Part shown: positions 1 to 6,672 of the stretch, one piece after another
Position numbering within the stretch: position 1 is the stretch's first letter
Layout of the letters: every line of letters begins with the position of its first letter
Notes under the pieces: model-generated
Told to the model about the DNA's origin: nothing
Databases searched by the model: none
What the model saw: only the letters and a program-made list of their open reading frames with translations
From: Alphaproteobacteria bacterium
GTDB taxonomy: Bacteria > Pseudomonadota > Alphaproteobacteria > Micropepsales > Micropepsaceae
DNA: 10,773 bases
NCBI GenBank assembly: GCA_003246795.1
Contig: QKCS01000135.1
Location: forward strand, 1-10,773
Direction: 5' to 3'
Position numbers and translations under genes: made by a program

Positions 1-856
1 CGGAATCGCCCCAGCGGTTCTTGAGGATCGGCGTCGCGATCGCGTCCGAAAATGCGTGGCGGGCGATGAACGGTTGAACGTTCGTGTACAGACGATCAAC
101 GTTGGATAAACCGCCGCCCAGCACGATCACGTCGGGGTCGAGGATGTTGATCAGATGCGCGAGCGCCTTGGCGAGCCGGCGTTCGTAACGATCCAGCACG
201 GCTTGCGCCTGAGCGTCGCCGTCATCGGCGCGCCGGGCGATCTCGGGCGCGGCGAGGTTGCGGCCGGTGTCTTGCGCAGAGGCCGCGGCCAGGGCAGGGC
301 CCGACAGCCAAGTTTCGATGCAGCCATGCTTGCCGCAGTAGCAGGCGGGGCCGTGGCGTTCGTCGGCATCGGGCCAGGGCAGAGGATTGTGTCCCCATTC
401 GCCGGCGACGGCGTTCAGGCCTGTCAGCACCTTGCCGTCGACCACGATGCCGCCGCCGACGCCCGTTCCCAAGATGACGCCGAAGACGACGCGCTTGCCT
501 TTGCCCGCGCCGTCCGTCGCCTCGGACAGGGCAAAGCAGTTGGCGTCGTTGGCGATGCGGACGTCGCGGCTGAGCGCGCTTCCGAGGTCGCGCTCGAGCG
601 GACGGCCGTTCAGCCAAGTCGAATTCGCGTTCTTCACGAGGCCGCTCGCGGGCGAGATCGTTCCCGGAATGCCGACGCCGACGGTGCAGGCGCCGACCTT
701 CGCCTCCATCGCCTCCACGAGGTCGCGGATCGCGCGCACAGTCGCCGCGTAGTCGCCGGTGGGCGAAGGATGGCGCTCGCGGTGCGCGAAGGCGCCCTCG
801 GGCGTCAGCGCCGCGATCTCGATCTTCGTCCCGCCGAGGTCGACGCCGATGCGCAT
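1..856 (-). CDS. mak: Mak-type ROK-family fructokinase, 3' end outside the window
   Basis: Sugar kinase of the ROK family, expected to phosphorylate fructose (possibly other hexoses) at O6 with ATP in the cytoplasm. The start ATG is at 856-854 and 285 residues are visible without a stop. The N-terminal phosphate-binding motif DLGGTK is at residues 6-11. The catalytic Asp is D104 in the IANDAN motif. A second glycine-rich motif, LGTGVGGG, lies at about 129-136. The ROK zinc site is complete: H156 in GEWGH plus C172, C174 and C179 in CYCGKHGC. From memory the protein follows E. coli Mak closely, including the NANSTWLNG and NILDPDVIVLGGG stretches; Mak is about 302 residues, so only some 15-20 residues are missing. 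Its start follows the HAD gene stop after a single base, so the two are probably translationally coupled. A glucokinase or N-acetylhexosamine kinase is the alternative reading but fits the motifs less well. Confidence 0.9.
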   Translation of the reverse strand, partial: MRIGVDLGGTKIEIAALTPEGAFAHRERHPSPTGDYAATVRAIRDLVEAMEAKVGACTVGVGIPGTISPASGLVKNANSTWLNGRPLERDLGSALSRDVRIANDANCFALSEATDGAGKGKRVVFGVILGTGVGGGIVVDGKVLTGLNAVAGEWGHNPLPWPDADERHGPACYCGKHGCIETWLSGPALAAASAQDTGRNLAAPEIARRADDGDAQAQAVLDRYERRLAKALAHLINILDPDVIVLGGGLSNVDRLYTNVQPFIARHAFSDAIATPILKNRWGDS

Positions 857-857
857 G

Positions 858-1487
858 TCATGTTCCGTCGATGACCGAGGCGATCCACTGCGCCGCCGTC
901 GGCCAGTCGTCGATCCGCCGATGTGCGTCGGGCGAGGCCGGCATCAGCTTGGCAAGGCGCCTGTCCGCGATGAAGTGAAGGCGTCGGACGTGCGGCGTTT
1001 CGGCGGCGACGGAGGACAGGTGCGGCGGCAGGTCGTCGACGAAGACGACGCGCTGGTCGGGGGCCACCATGCGCTTGACGATCTCGCCTTTGGGGCCTTT
1101 GCCGGCAACGACGGGATAGCGGATGCCGTGGTCCGCAAGGTTTTCGATGCGCGCCTCACGGGAGGTTTCGGGCAGGTTGGACAGGATCACGATTTGCGCG
1201 CGGGCGCCGAGGTCCTCCAGCGCGCGGGCGGCGCCGGGCACGGCGTCGAGATGGCGCGTTTCACTGGCGAAGAACGCCTTCAAGAGGTCGCTCACCGCCT
1301 CATCGGCGACCGGTTCGCCGCTTGCCTTGTGCTTGACGTTGCCGTGGATGCGGAAGGAGGTCAGGTCGAGATAGCAGGCGTTGCGCTCGAGAAAGCGCTC
1401 CAGCCCGGCGACGAACTGCACCAGCACCTCGTCGGCGTCGCAGATGATGAGCGGGCGGGCGGGATCGAGGCGGAGGCGTTCTACCAT
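858..1487 (-). CDS. HAD-like hydrolase/phosphatase, substrate unknown
   Basis: 209-residue soluble protein with the motifs of the haloacid dehalogenase superfamily. Motif I is DADEV with candidate nucleophile D17 and acid/base D19. Motif II is S103 in VILSN. Motif III is probably K133 (K130 is also possible) in the GKGPKGE segment. Motif IV is D151-D152 in VFVDD. The insert between motifs I and II (about 75 residues) is long enough for a small cap domain. Most HAD proteins of this size are phosphatases acting on small phosphorylated metabolites; the substrate cannot be read from the sequence. The ATG overlaps the stop of the DUF3572 gene in the string ATGGTAG, and the stop is one base from the fructokinase start. 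This tight coupling suggests a role near sugar-phosphate metabolism or repair, which is an inference only. Confidence 0.8.
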   Translation of the reverse strand: MVERLRLDPARPLIICDADEVLVQFVAGLERFLERNACYLDLTSFRIHGNVKHKASGEPVADEAVSDLLKAFFASETRHLDAVPGAARALEDLGARAQIVILSNLPETSREARIENLADHGIRYPVVAGKGPKGEIVKRMVAPDQRVVFVDDLPPHLSSVAAETPHVRRLHFIADRRLAKLMPASPDAHRRIDDWPTAAQWIASVIDGT

Positions 1488-1756
1488 GCGCTCGATCCGT
1501 GCGGGTCGAGGGCGGCGCAGGCCTGAAGCAGTTCGCCGGGCTTCAGTCCCTCATCTTCGGAAAAGGTCTTGGCGAGCGATTCGACGCCGGCGACGTAGCC
1601 CAAGACGGCCGCCAGAATCGTCTTGTCCTCGCGCCGATCCAGCAGGTTTTGGGACTCAAGTCCGCTGGCGGTTAAGAAACGGTGAAGGTCTTGCGGGTGG
1701 GCGGCCAGGAAAGAAAGGGCGCGTTGCGCGATTTCTTCGGCCAGCGCACGTTTCAT
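1481..1756 (-). CDS. DUF3572 family protein
   Basis: Small cytoplasmic alpha-helical protein of 91 residues, starting MKRALAEEIAQRALSFLAAH. The pattern of an N-terminal helix with ALSFLA, a central LLDRRED/AAVLGYV segment and a C-terminal half ending around ALDP fits DUF3572 as I remember it, a family largely restricted to Alphaproteobacteria and of unknown function. The frame is open further upstream to an ATG at 1825, but family length and the conserved start of the domain favour 1756. The ribosome binding site is weak (AGGGA about 13 bases upstream). The gene is divergent from divK, the position I recall for this family in Rhizobiales. It is first in the operon with the HAD phosphatase and fructokinase and overlaps the HAD start by 7 bases. 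Confidence 0.75.
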   Translation of the reverse strand: MKRALAEEIAQRALSFLAAHPQDLHRFLTASGLESQNLLDRREDKTILAAVLGYVAGVESLAKTFSEDEGLKPGELLQACAALDPHGSSAW

Positions 1757-1939
1757 GAGCGTTCGTGTTCCCTGATATACTTCCCGATGCGCCGCTTTAC
1801 CCGGTTTCTTGGGTGCGCCGCGCAAAGCTTATTTAACATTATTCGGTTCAACTATGACGCGAAAATCAGCACCGCAGCGCCAGGCGCGGGCGATCCGATG
1901 ACTAAATCCAGGCCCATTGGGCCACGTCCGGAGACGGAA
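1757..1939. promoter_or_regulatory. Divergent promoter region between the DUF3572 operon and divK
   Basis: 183 bases between two divergent operons, containing an unusually AT-rich patch at about 1829-1856 in an otherwise GC-rich window. A plausible divK promoter is CTTGGG at 1808-1813 and TATTTA at 1830-1835, with a 16-base spacer. For the minus strand a TATATC-like element lies about 20 bases before the DUF3572 start, but no convincing -35 element accompanies it. I looked for a full CtrA box (TTAA-N7-TTAA), because divK is CtrA-controlled in Caulobacter. I found only one half, TTAAC at 1833-1837. Confidence 0.4.
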
Positions 1940-2314
1940 ATGGACGCCAGAGCAAAGACCGTTCTGATCGTGGAGGACAACGAGCTCAACATGAAGCTCT
2001 TCCACGACCTGCTCGACGCTCATGGCTATAAAACGATCCAGACGCGCGACGGGCTGGAAGCGCTCGATCTTGCGCGCAAGCACGTGCCCGATCTCATTCT
2101 CATGGACATCCAGCTGCCGGAGGTTTCGGGGCTTGAAGTCACGAAGTGGCTCAAGGAAGACGACAATCTGAAGAAGATCCCCGTCATCGCCGTCACGGCG
2201 TTCGCGATGAAGGGCGACGAAGAAAAGATCCGCCAGGGTGGGTGCGAGGCTTACATTTCGAAGCCGATATCGGTGATGCACTTCCTGGAGACGATCCGCC
2301 GGTTTCTTTCCTAA
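1940..2314 (+). CDS. divK: Single-domain response regulator DivK
   Basis: 124-residue stand-alone receiver domain that acts in cell polarity and cell-cycle control. In Caulobacter and rhizobia it is phosphorylated by DivJ, dephosphorylated by PleC, and relays to DivL-CckA to lower CtrA activity. Visible motifs are the acidic pair E12-D13, phospho-acceptor D56 in LILMDIQLPE, T86 in AVTAFAMKG and K108 in YISKPIS. The ELNMKLFHDLL, EVTKWLKEDD and GGCEAYISKPIS stretches are near-identical to Caulobacter DivK as I remember it. The start at 1940 has GGAG at 1930-1933 with a 6-base spacer and gives the family length. An in-frame ATG at 1898 would add 14 residues with no family support. pleD follows after 17 bases, so the two are probably co-transcribed. 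Confidence 0.93.
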   Translation: MDARAKTVLIVEDNELNMKLFHDLLDAHGYKTIQTRDGLEALDLARKHVPDLILMDIQLPEVSGLEVTKWLKEDDNLKKIPVIAVTAFAMKGDEEKIRQGGCEAYISKPISVMHFLETIRRFLS

Positions 2315-2331
2315 GCGGGGGCCCCTCACTC

Positions 2332-3705
2332 ATGACCGCCCGCGTTCTCGTCGTCGACGACATTCCCGCCAACGTCAAGCTTCTGGAAGCGAAGCTCGGC
2401 GCCGAGTATTTCGAAGTCGTGACGGCCGGCTCCGGCCCCGAAGCGTTGTCTGTGATCGAGGCCGAGAAGCCGGACATCGTGCTGCTCGACGTGATGATGC
2501 CGGGCATGGACGGCTTCGAGGTTTGCCGCCGCATCAAGAGCAATCCGGCGAGCGCCCACGTGCCCGTCGTGATGGTGACGGCGCTCGACCAGGTGTCGGA
2601 CCGCGTGCAGGGTCTTGAAGCTGGCGCCGACGACTTCCTGACGAAGCCGGTCAACGATGTCGCGCTTTTCGCGCGCGTGCGCAGCCTCGTGCGGCTGAAG
2701 ACGATGGTTGACGAGTTGCGGCTGCGTCAGGCGACGGGCGAGACGATGGGTCTCGTCGAGGGCAGCGAAAATATTCTCACCGAACAGCCGGGCCGCGGTC
2801 GCATCCTCATCGTCGAGGACCGCGACCAGAGCGCACAGCGCATCGCCGAAACGCTTGGCCGCGATCACGACGTCGAGATCGTGCCGCAGACCACGGAAGC
2901 GGCCGTGCGCGCTAAGGGCGGGGACTATGATCTCGTCATCGCGAGCTTGTCGCTCGACCGCCAGGACGGCTTGCGGTTCTGCGCCACGTTGCGGAGCCTG
3001 GAGCCCACGCGCCAGACGCCGATCCTTGCGATCGTCGATGAAGGCGACGTGAAGCGGTTGGTGCGCGCGCTCGACATCGGCGTGACCGACTATCTGATGC
3101 GTCCCGTCGAGCGCAGCGAGCTCGTCGCGCGCGTGCAGACGCAGCTGCGCCGGAAGCGCTACTCGGACCGTTTGCGCCACTCGCTGCAGCTCAGCCTCGA
3201 AATGGCGATCACGGACCAGCTGACGGGTCTTTTCAACCGTCGCTACATGTCGCGCCATTTGAACACGCTCATCGCCAACGCCAACGCGATGGGCAAGCCG
3301 GTGTCGTTCCTGATCCTCGACATCGACTTCTTCAAGCAGGTCAACGACACGTACGGCCACGACGTGGGCGACGAAGTGCTGCGCGAATTCGCGAACCGCA
3401 TTTCGGCGAACGTGCGCGGCATCGACCTCGCCTGCCGGTACGGCGGCGAGGAATTCGTCGTCGTCATGCCGGACACGGATTTGAACTTCGCCTACATGGT
3501 CGCCGAACGCCTGCGCCAGGCAGTGGCCGACGCGCCGTTCCGCATCTCGGCCGATCCGGGACAGTTGCCGGTCACGATCTCCGTCGGTGTGACGGCGAGC
3601 GAAGGGTCGGGCGACACGGCCGATGCTCTGTTGAAGCGGGCCGACCAGGCGCTCTACCGCGCCAAGCGCGACGGTCGCAATCGTGTCGTTGCCGATGCCG
3701 CTTAG
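2332..3705 (+). CDS. pleD: PleD diguanylate cyclase (REC-REC-GGDEF)
   Basis: 457-residue response regulator that makes cyclic di-GMP from two GTP at the pole during the swarmer-to-stalked transition (known for Caulobacter PleD, 454 residues). Receiver 1, about residues 1-120, has D9-D10, phospho-acceptor D53 in LLDVMMPGMDG, T83 and K105. Receiver 2, about 157-277, keeps the fold but has S205 where the phospho-Asp should be, so it is an adaptor for dimerisation. The GGDEF domain, about 293-455, begins ITDQLTGLFNRR. Its active-site motif GGEEF is at 371-375, and an intact RxxD product-inhibition site, RGID, is at 362-365. The enzyme should therefore be active and feedback-inhibited by c-di-GMP. 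The start at 2332 aligns with Caulobacter PleD, including D53 at the same number. A bidirectional hairpin follows its stop. Confidence 0.95.
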   Translation: MTARVLVVDDIPANVKLLEAKLGAEYFEVVTAGSGPEALSVIEAEKPDIVLLDVMMPGMDGFEVCRRIKSNPASAHVPVVMVTALDQVSDRVQGLEAGADDFLTKPVNDVALFARVRSLVRLKTMVDELRLRQATGETMGLVEGSENILTEQPGRGRILIVEDRDQSAQRIAETLGRDHDVEIVPQTTEAAVRAKGGDYDLVIASLSLDRQDGLRFCATLRSLEPTRQTPILAIVDEGDVKRLVRALDIGVTDYLMRPVERSELVARVQTQLRRKRYSDRLRHSLQLSLEMAITDQLTGLFNRRYMSRHLNTLIANANAMGKPVSFLILDIDFFKQVNDTYGHDVGDEVLREFANRISANVRGIDLACRYGGEEFVVVMPDTDLNFAYMVAERLRQAVADAPFRISADPGQLPVTISVGVTASEGSGDTADALLKRADQALYRAKRDGRNRVVADAA

Positions 3706-3713
3706 GAATCGAA

Positions 3714-3736
3714 AAGGGCGCCTCAAGGGCGCCCTT
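3714..3736. terminator. Hairpin terminator between convergent pleD and rpmG
   Basis: A perfect 9-bp stem, AAGGGCGCC (3714-3722) with GGCGCCCTT (3728-3736), and a 5-base loop. It begins 8 bases after the pleD stop. On the minus strand the stem runs into TTTT, giving a short U-tract that suits rpmG transcripts; on the plus strand only two Ts follow. It most likely serves both converging units, more efficiently for the minus strand. Confidence 0.75.
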
Positions 3737-3762
3737 CGAGCATTACGGCTTTGCGGCCGAAG

Positions 3763-3930
3763 CTATTTGATCTTGCCTTCCACGTATTCCACATGCTTGC
3801 GGACGACAGGGTCGTACTTCTTGACCTTGAATTTGTCCGTCATCGTGCGCGAATTCTTCTTGGCCACGTAGAAATGGCCGGTGCCGGCGGAGGAGTTGAG
3901 CCGGATCTTGATCGTCGTCGGTTTCGCCAT
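3763..3930 (-). CDS. rpmG: 50S ribosomal protein L33, cysteine-free form
   Basis: 55-residue basic ribosomal protein, the same length as E. coli L33 and ending in the same VEYVEGKIK-like tail. The core SSAGTGHFYVAKKNSR and KKYDPVVRKHVEY segments are diagnostic. It has no cysteines, so it is the zinc-independent (C-minus) type and lacks the CxxC pairs of zinc-ribbon L33. The ATG at 3930 is preceded by AAGGA about 8 bases upstream. A further in-frame ATG nine codons upstream does not match the family. It has its own promoter candidate and a convergent terminator shared with pleD. Confidence 0.95.
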   Translation of the reverse strand: MAKPTTIKIRLNSSAGTGHFYVAKKNSRTMTDKFKVKKYDPVVRKHVEYVEGKIK

Positions 3931-3993
3931 CGTTTCGGTCCTTGGCCGCACCGCCATTTTCGAGCGTGCGAGCGGTCGTTCGGAAAGCCGGAC

Positions 3994-4021
3994 AACCTAC
4001 TGATGAAGGGCCTCAAGTCAA
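3994..4021 (-). promoter_or_regulatory. Candidate sigma-70-type promoter for rpmG
   Basis: On the minus strand TTGACT (4021-4016) is followed by a 16-base spacer and TAGGTT (3999-3994). The CTTGAC -35 element is typical of alphaproteobacterial housekeeping promoters. It overlaps the stop codon of the MFS gene and would leave a leader of roughly 55 bases before rpmG. It would let rpmG be expressed independently of the upstream Nudix-MFS pair. This is based on pattern only. Confidence 0.45.
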
Positions 4022-5214
4022 GCCGTCTGGGCCGGATTGCGGGGTCTTGGGAAGGCGACAGCGCGCCAGGCCACGACGGCCACGAAAACGGCTGAAATCA
4101 GCGCTATGACGACGCCGAGGCCGTGGGGGTTCCAGAGGTCCATGCCGATGCCGCCGAGGCCCGGGCCGATCAGCGTGCCGACGGCATAGAGCATGGCGAA
4201 GGCGGCGTTCGCGGCGGCGAGTTTCCCGCCTCTGAAGTTGGCGCCCAAGTGGGCGAGGCCCACCGAATAGAGGCCGGCGATGAAGCCGCCCCAGACGAAG
4301 GCAAGCGCCAAGCCCGGCCAGCCCGTGGCCTGCGTCACCGGCAGGAGCAGCGTGCCGGCGAACGCGACGAGGCCGCAGGCGAGGAGCACGAGCCTGCGGT
4401 CGACCTTGTCGGCGAGCCAACCCAAAGGCGGCTGCAGCAGCATGTTGCCGAGACCCCAAGCGGCAAGGAGCAGCGTGGCTTTCGCTTCGGGCGAACCCAG
4501 GCGCACGGCATAGACGGTCAGAAAATTCGCCAGACAGATCTCTATCGCGCCGTAGGCGAGGCCCGCCATCGCGGCCGAGGGCGAACGCCAGACGAAGGCG
4601 AACATGGCGCGCGCTTCGGCGTGTTCGACGGGCGGCGCCACGCGGCGCGCGACGACGAGCGGGATCATCGCAAGCAATACCATCGCGGCGCCGGTGACGA
4701 ATGGCGCCCATCCGGTGGTGCCGAGCACTTGGATGATGAGCGGCCCGATCGCAAAGCCCGCAGAGACGAGCGCGGCGTAGAACCCGACGAGACGTCCGCG
4801 CGTGGCGTTCGTCGCGATCTGGTTGATCCAGAGCTCGGAGACGAGAAACAGACCTTGCAGCGCGCAGTTCAGCGTGAAGCGCAGGACGAACCAAAGCGCG
4901 AGATCGTTCGTCGCGCGGAATGCGAGCAGCGACGCGGCGGCGACGACATAGCAGGCGATCAAGAACCGCACCGTGCCGATGCGCGCGGCGATCGCCGGGA
5001 TGAACGGCGTGAACACAAGCATCGCGAACGCGCCGAAGGTGGCGTTGGCGCCGTTCACCGTCGCCGAGATGCCGTTCCTCTCGAGGATGAGCGACAGCAG
5101 CGGCAACGACAGGCCCATGCCGATGCCGTTCGCGAAGATGCAGGCATAGACGGCGCCAAGACTAAGGCGCCATTCGCGCGGTTTCAGGGTCGAGGCGTCG
5201 AACGCCTCAGGCAT
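4018..5214 (-). CDS. MFS transporter, YcaD-like
   Basis: 398-residue inner-membrane protein with about 12 hydrophobic segments, normal for the major facilitator superfamily. The segment SELWINQIATNATRGRLVGFY, at about 125-145, matches the motif following TM4 in YcaD-like exporters (E-x-W-[IL]-x5-x2-RGR). The second half carries the usual cytoplasmic loop motif as GWLADKVDRRLVL. The substrate cannot be predicted; members are usually annotated as drug or small-molecule efflux proteins. The start ATG lies inside the end of the Nudix gene (8-base overlap, ATGCCTGA), so translation is probably coupled. The order Nudix–MFS–rpmG–(pleD–divK) is one I recall from Hyphomicrobiales and appears conserved, without an obvious functional link to the cell-cycle genes. 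Confidence 0.85.
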   Translation of the reverse strand: MPEAFDASTLKPREWRLSLGAVYACIFANGIGMGLSLPLLSLILERNGISATVNGANATFGAFAMLVFTPFIPAIAARIGTVRFLIACYVVAAASLLAFRATNDLALWFVLRFTLNCALQGLFLVSELWINQIATNATRGRLVGFYAALVSAGFAIGPLIIQVLGTTGWAPFVTGAAMVLLAMIPLVVARRVAPPVEHAEARAMFAFVWRSPSAAMAGLAYGAIEICLANFLTVYAVRLGSPEAKATLLLAAWGLGNMLLQPPLGWLADKVDRRLVLLACGLVAFAGTLLLPVTQATGWPGLALAFVWGGFIAGLYSVGLAHLGANFRGGKLAAANAAFAMLYAVGTLIGPGLGGIGMDLWNPHGLGVVIALISAVFVAVVAWRAVAFPRPRNPAQTA

Positions 5215-5884
5215 CAGCGGCTTTCGCCAGCGGGCGGTTCCGGCGGTAGCGGAAGAAGGGCGCCTCGCGCGTGATGCCGCGCTCCGCCGCTAGGAGTTCG
5301 TTCAGGACGAAATGCGTGACGTCGACCGCGGGCAGACGCAGCGCGTCTTCGAGCGGATACCAGTCGAGTTCCAGGAGTTCGCCGTTGCCTTTGAGTTCGC
5401 CTTGCAGCGCCTCGGCGTCCGCGACGAAGAAGCGGGCGTGGAAGCGCCGCGGCGCCGATGTCGGCGTGATCGCGCGGCCGAGGAATTTCAGGCGATCGTG
5501 CGCGGGGGCGAGACCCAGGCTCTTGAAGTGCGCCCACGGACCGTCATGCGTCTCCGTATCGCCGGGGGCGGCGAGGATGAGGCCTGTTTCCTCAAACGTC
5601 TCGCGGATGGCCGCTGTGGCGCAGGCCCGCGCGAGCACCGGCGTGCAACCGCCACGCTCCTGCAAATCGGCGAGCGTGTGCGCGCTCAGATGCGTTGCCG
5701 GTGCGACAGCGGCGTCGGCCTTGTCCACGCGGCCGCCAGGGAAAACGTAGAACTCAGGAAAGACCGCTTTCGCGGGGCGCTTGCCCATCAAGATTCGGGT
5801 GACGCCGTTCTTGCGGCGTACGAGTACTAGCGAAGCGGCGTTGCGCGGCTTCACGGGGCGCGCTTTGACGGCAGATGACGGCAT
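5207..5884 (-). CDS. Nudix hydrolase with a split Nudix box
   Basis: 225-residue protein that should hydrolyse a nucleoside-diphosphate-linked substrate using Mg or Mn ions. The catalytic helix is clear: R94-E95-x-x-E98-E99-x-G101 in AAIRETFEETGL. The leading glycines FPGG are at 48-51, about 40 residues earlier, so a roughly 30-residue insert splits the classical G-x5-E-x7-REUxEE box. Such an insert is known in NUDT19/CoA-diphosphatase-like members. The start at 5884 leaves 15 residues before the first strand ASLVLVRR; the ribosome binding site is weak. It overlaps the MFS start by 8 bases. Substrate is uncertain; CoA-type or sugar-nucleotide compounds are possible. Confidence 0.85.
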   Translation of the reverse strand: MPSSAVKARPVKPRNAASLVLVRRKNGVTRILMGKRPAKAVFPEFYVFPGGRVDKADAAVAPATHLSAHTLADLQERGGCTPVLARACATAAIRETFEETGLILAAPGDTETHDGPWAHFKSLGLAPAHDRLKFLGRAITPTSAPRRFHARFFVADAEALQGELKGNGELLELDWYPLEDALRLPAVDVTHFVLNELLAAERGITREAPFFRYRRNRPLAKAADA

Positions 5885-6169
5885 GCTCGACCAATGGCTT
5901 GTTGCGGCCCATGAAGCATGGGGCGCGTCTTCGGTGCAACTCGGGGACGCGTGTGGTGCGGCTCCGATTTCGCATCGCTGAAGAGGCGGCTGGTGCTGGG
6001 CATGTCCTCTTCTTTCGCATGACGGTTGTGTGACCTAGTGTGCGGCGTATTGGGTGGTGGTTAACCCAAGCGCCGATGTCTTGAATTTGCCCGAGACGGC
6101 GTGTGCGGTTGAACGAGCGGCGAGTTTGTCGTTGCGGGATGCGAATGCGCCCGTATAGGCTTCACGTTG
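5885..6169. promoter_or_regulatory. 285-base divergent intergenic region upstream of the metal operon
   Basis: This stretch separates the minus-strand Nudix-MFS pair from the plus-strand metal operon, so it should hold promoters for both. I see no convincing gene. Short reading frames across it lack ribosome binding sites and family resemblance. The only clear symmetric element is a dyad at 6050-6069. No AT-rich Zur box of the usual alphaproteobacterial type (palindromic, TTATAA-centred) is visible. A TATAGG element at 6154-6159 is too close to the ATG at 6170 to be called a promoter with confidence. Confidence 0.4.
6050..6069. promoter_or_regulatory. Candidate operator: inverted repeat TTGGGT-N8-ACCCAA
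   Basis: Perfect 6-base arms, TTGGGT at 6050-6055 and ACCCAA at 6064-6069, spaced by 8 bases; an 8-base palindrome GGTTAACC (6059-6066) overlaps the right arm. It lies about 100 bases before the first gene of the metal operon. The 20-base size would suit a dimeric repressor. It does not resemble a known Zur, Mur or Fur box, so regulator identity is open and chance occurrence is possible. Confidence 0.3.
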
Positions 6170-6544
6170 ATGTCCACGCGTTCGCTGCGCCTTGCTTTGA
6201 GATCGCGCGATTGGCGCCAGGCCTTTGTCGCCTTGGTGCTTGCCGCGTTCGTCGCGCAAAGTGCGCTGACGCAAGGTCACTGGCACACGGCGGCGGGCGA
6301 GCCTGCTTTCGCGTCTTCAGACGTGTCGCCCGCCTCGGGCCACCCGGGCAAGCCCATCAAGGGCGACCAAACGAACTGTCCGATCTGTCACGCGGCGTCG
6401 GTCGCAGGGGCCTTCTTCGCCTCGACCGCGCCCGCTCTGCGCGTGCCGCCGCTCGGCACGCGCGCCGGACCCCGCGACGAACGCGCGGTCGTCGTCGAAC
6501 GCTTCGTCGCGCATTGGCTAAGCCGCGCACCACCCGCCGTCTGA
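6170..6544 (+). CDS. Small membrane-anchored DUF2946-like protein with HWH and CPIC-H motifs
   Basis: 124-residue protein with an arginine-rich N-terminus, one hydrophobic segment at about residues 18-34 (transmembrane anchor or uncleaved signal) and a probably periplasmic remainder. H37-W-H39 follows the membrane segment directly, and C70-P-I-C73-H74 lies in the middle. This layout resembles the DUF2946 family of short proteins often found near copper or other metal transport genes; I assign it by pattern only. His and Cys pairs on the periplasmic side suggest metal binding, perhaps as an accessory chaperone or sensor for the uptake operon that follows. I chose the ATG at 6170; a TTG immediately before it is also in frame. 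No strong ribosome binding site is visible. A 128-base gap with a small hairpin separates it from the barrel gene. Confidence 0.65.
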   Translation: MSTRSLRLALRSRDWRQAFVALVLAAFVAQSALTQGHWHTAAGEPAFASSDVSPASGHPGKPIKGDQTNCPICHAASVAGAFFASTAPALRVPPLGTRAGPRDERAVVVERFVAHWLSRAPPAV

Positions 6545-6571
6545 TCTCCTGAACCGCTGACGTTCGGCGTC

Positions 6572-6588
6572 TGCGGAGCGATTCCGCA
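6572..6588 (+). repeat. Short hairpin between the DUF2946-like gene and the barrel gene
   Basis: TGCGGA (6572-6577) and TCCGCA (6583-6588) form a perfect 6-bp stem with a 5-base loop, 28 bases after the upstream stop. No U-tract follows, so it is not a typical intrinsic terminator. It might stabilise or process the transcript upstream of the highly translated barrel gene. The surrounding 6545-6672 gap holds nothing else I can support. Confidence 0.3.
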
Positions 6589-6672
6589 AACACCCGCGTC
6601 AAGCTTCGATGCGCACCGACGATCGAGTTGCGTCGCGCGCCGATCAGACACAGTTCCTATCGGAGACTTCGA

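Noticed and set aside
155..874. 239-residue plus-strand frame opposite the fructokinase gene
   Set aside because: The minus strand encodes a complete set of ROK motifs; this frame has no recognisable features.
1829..1856. CtrA binding site before divK
   Set aside because: Only one TTAAC half is present; the second TTAA at the required 7-base spacing is missing.
2326..3726. 466-residue minus-strand frame opposite pleD
   Set aside because: pleD is certain from its motifs; the antisense product is Arg/His-rich low-complexity sequence typical of a shadow.
4123..5274. 383-residue plus-strand frame opposite the MFS gene
   Set aside because: Antisense shadow with very high Arg, Glu and Asp content and no hydrophobic core or family resemblance.
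6132..6159. Promoter TTGCGG-N16-TATAGG for the metal operon
   Set aside because: The -35 match is poor and the start would lie only a few bases before the ATG, leaving no room for a ribosome binding site.
5885..6169. Riboswitch, tRNA or small RNA in the intergenic region
   Set aside because: No T-loop/acceptor pairing, conserved riboswitch core or intrinsic terminator could be found by reading.
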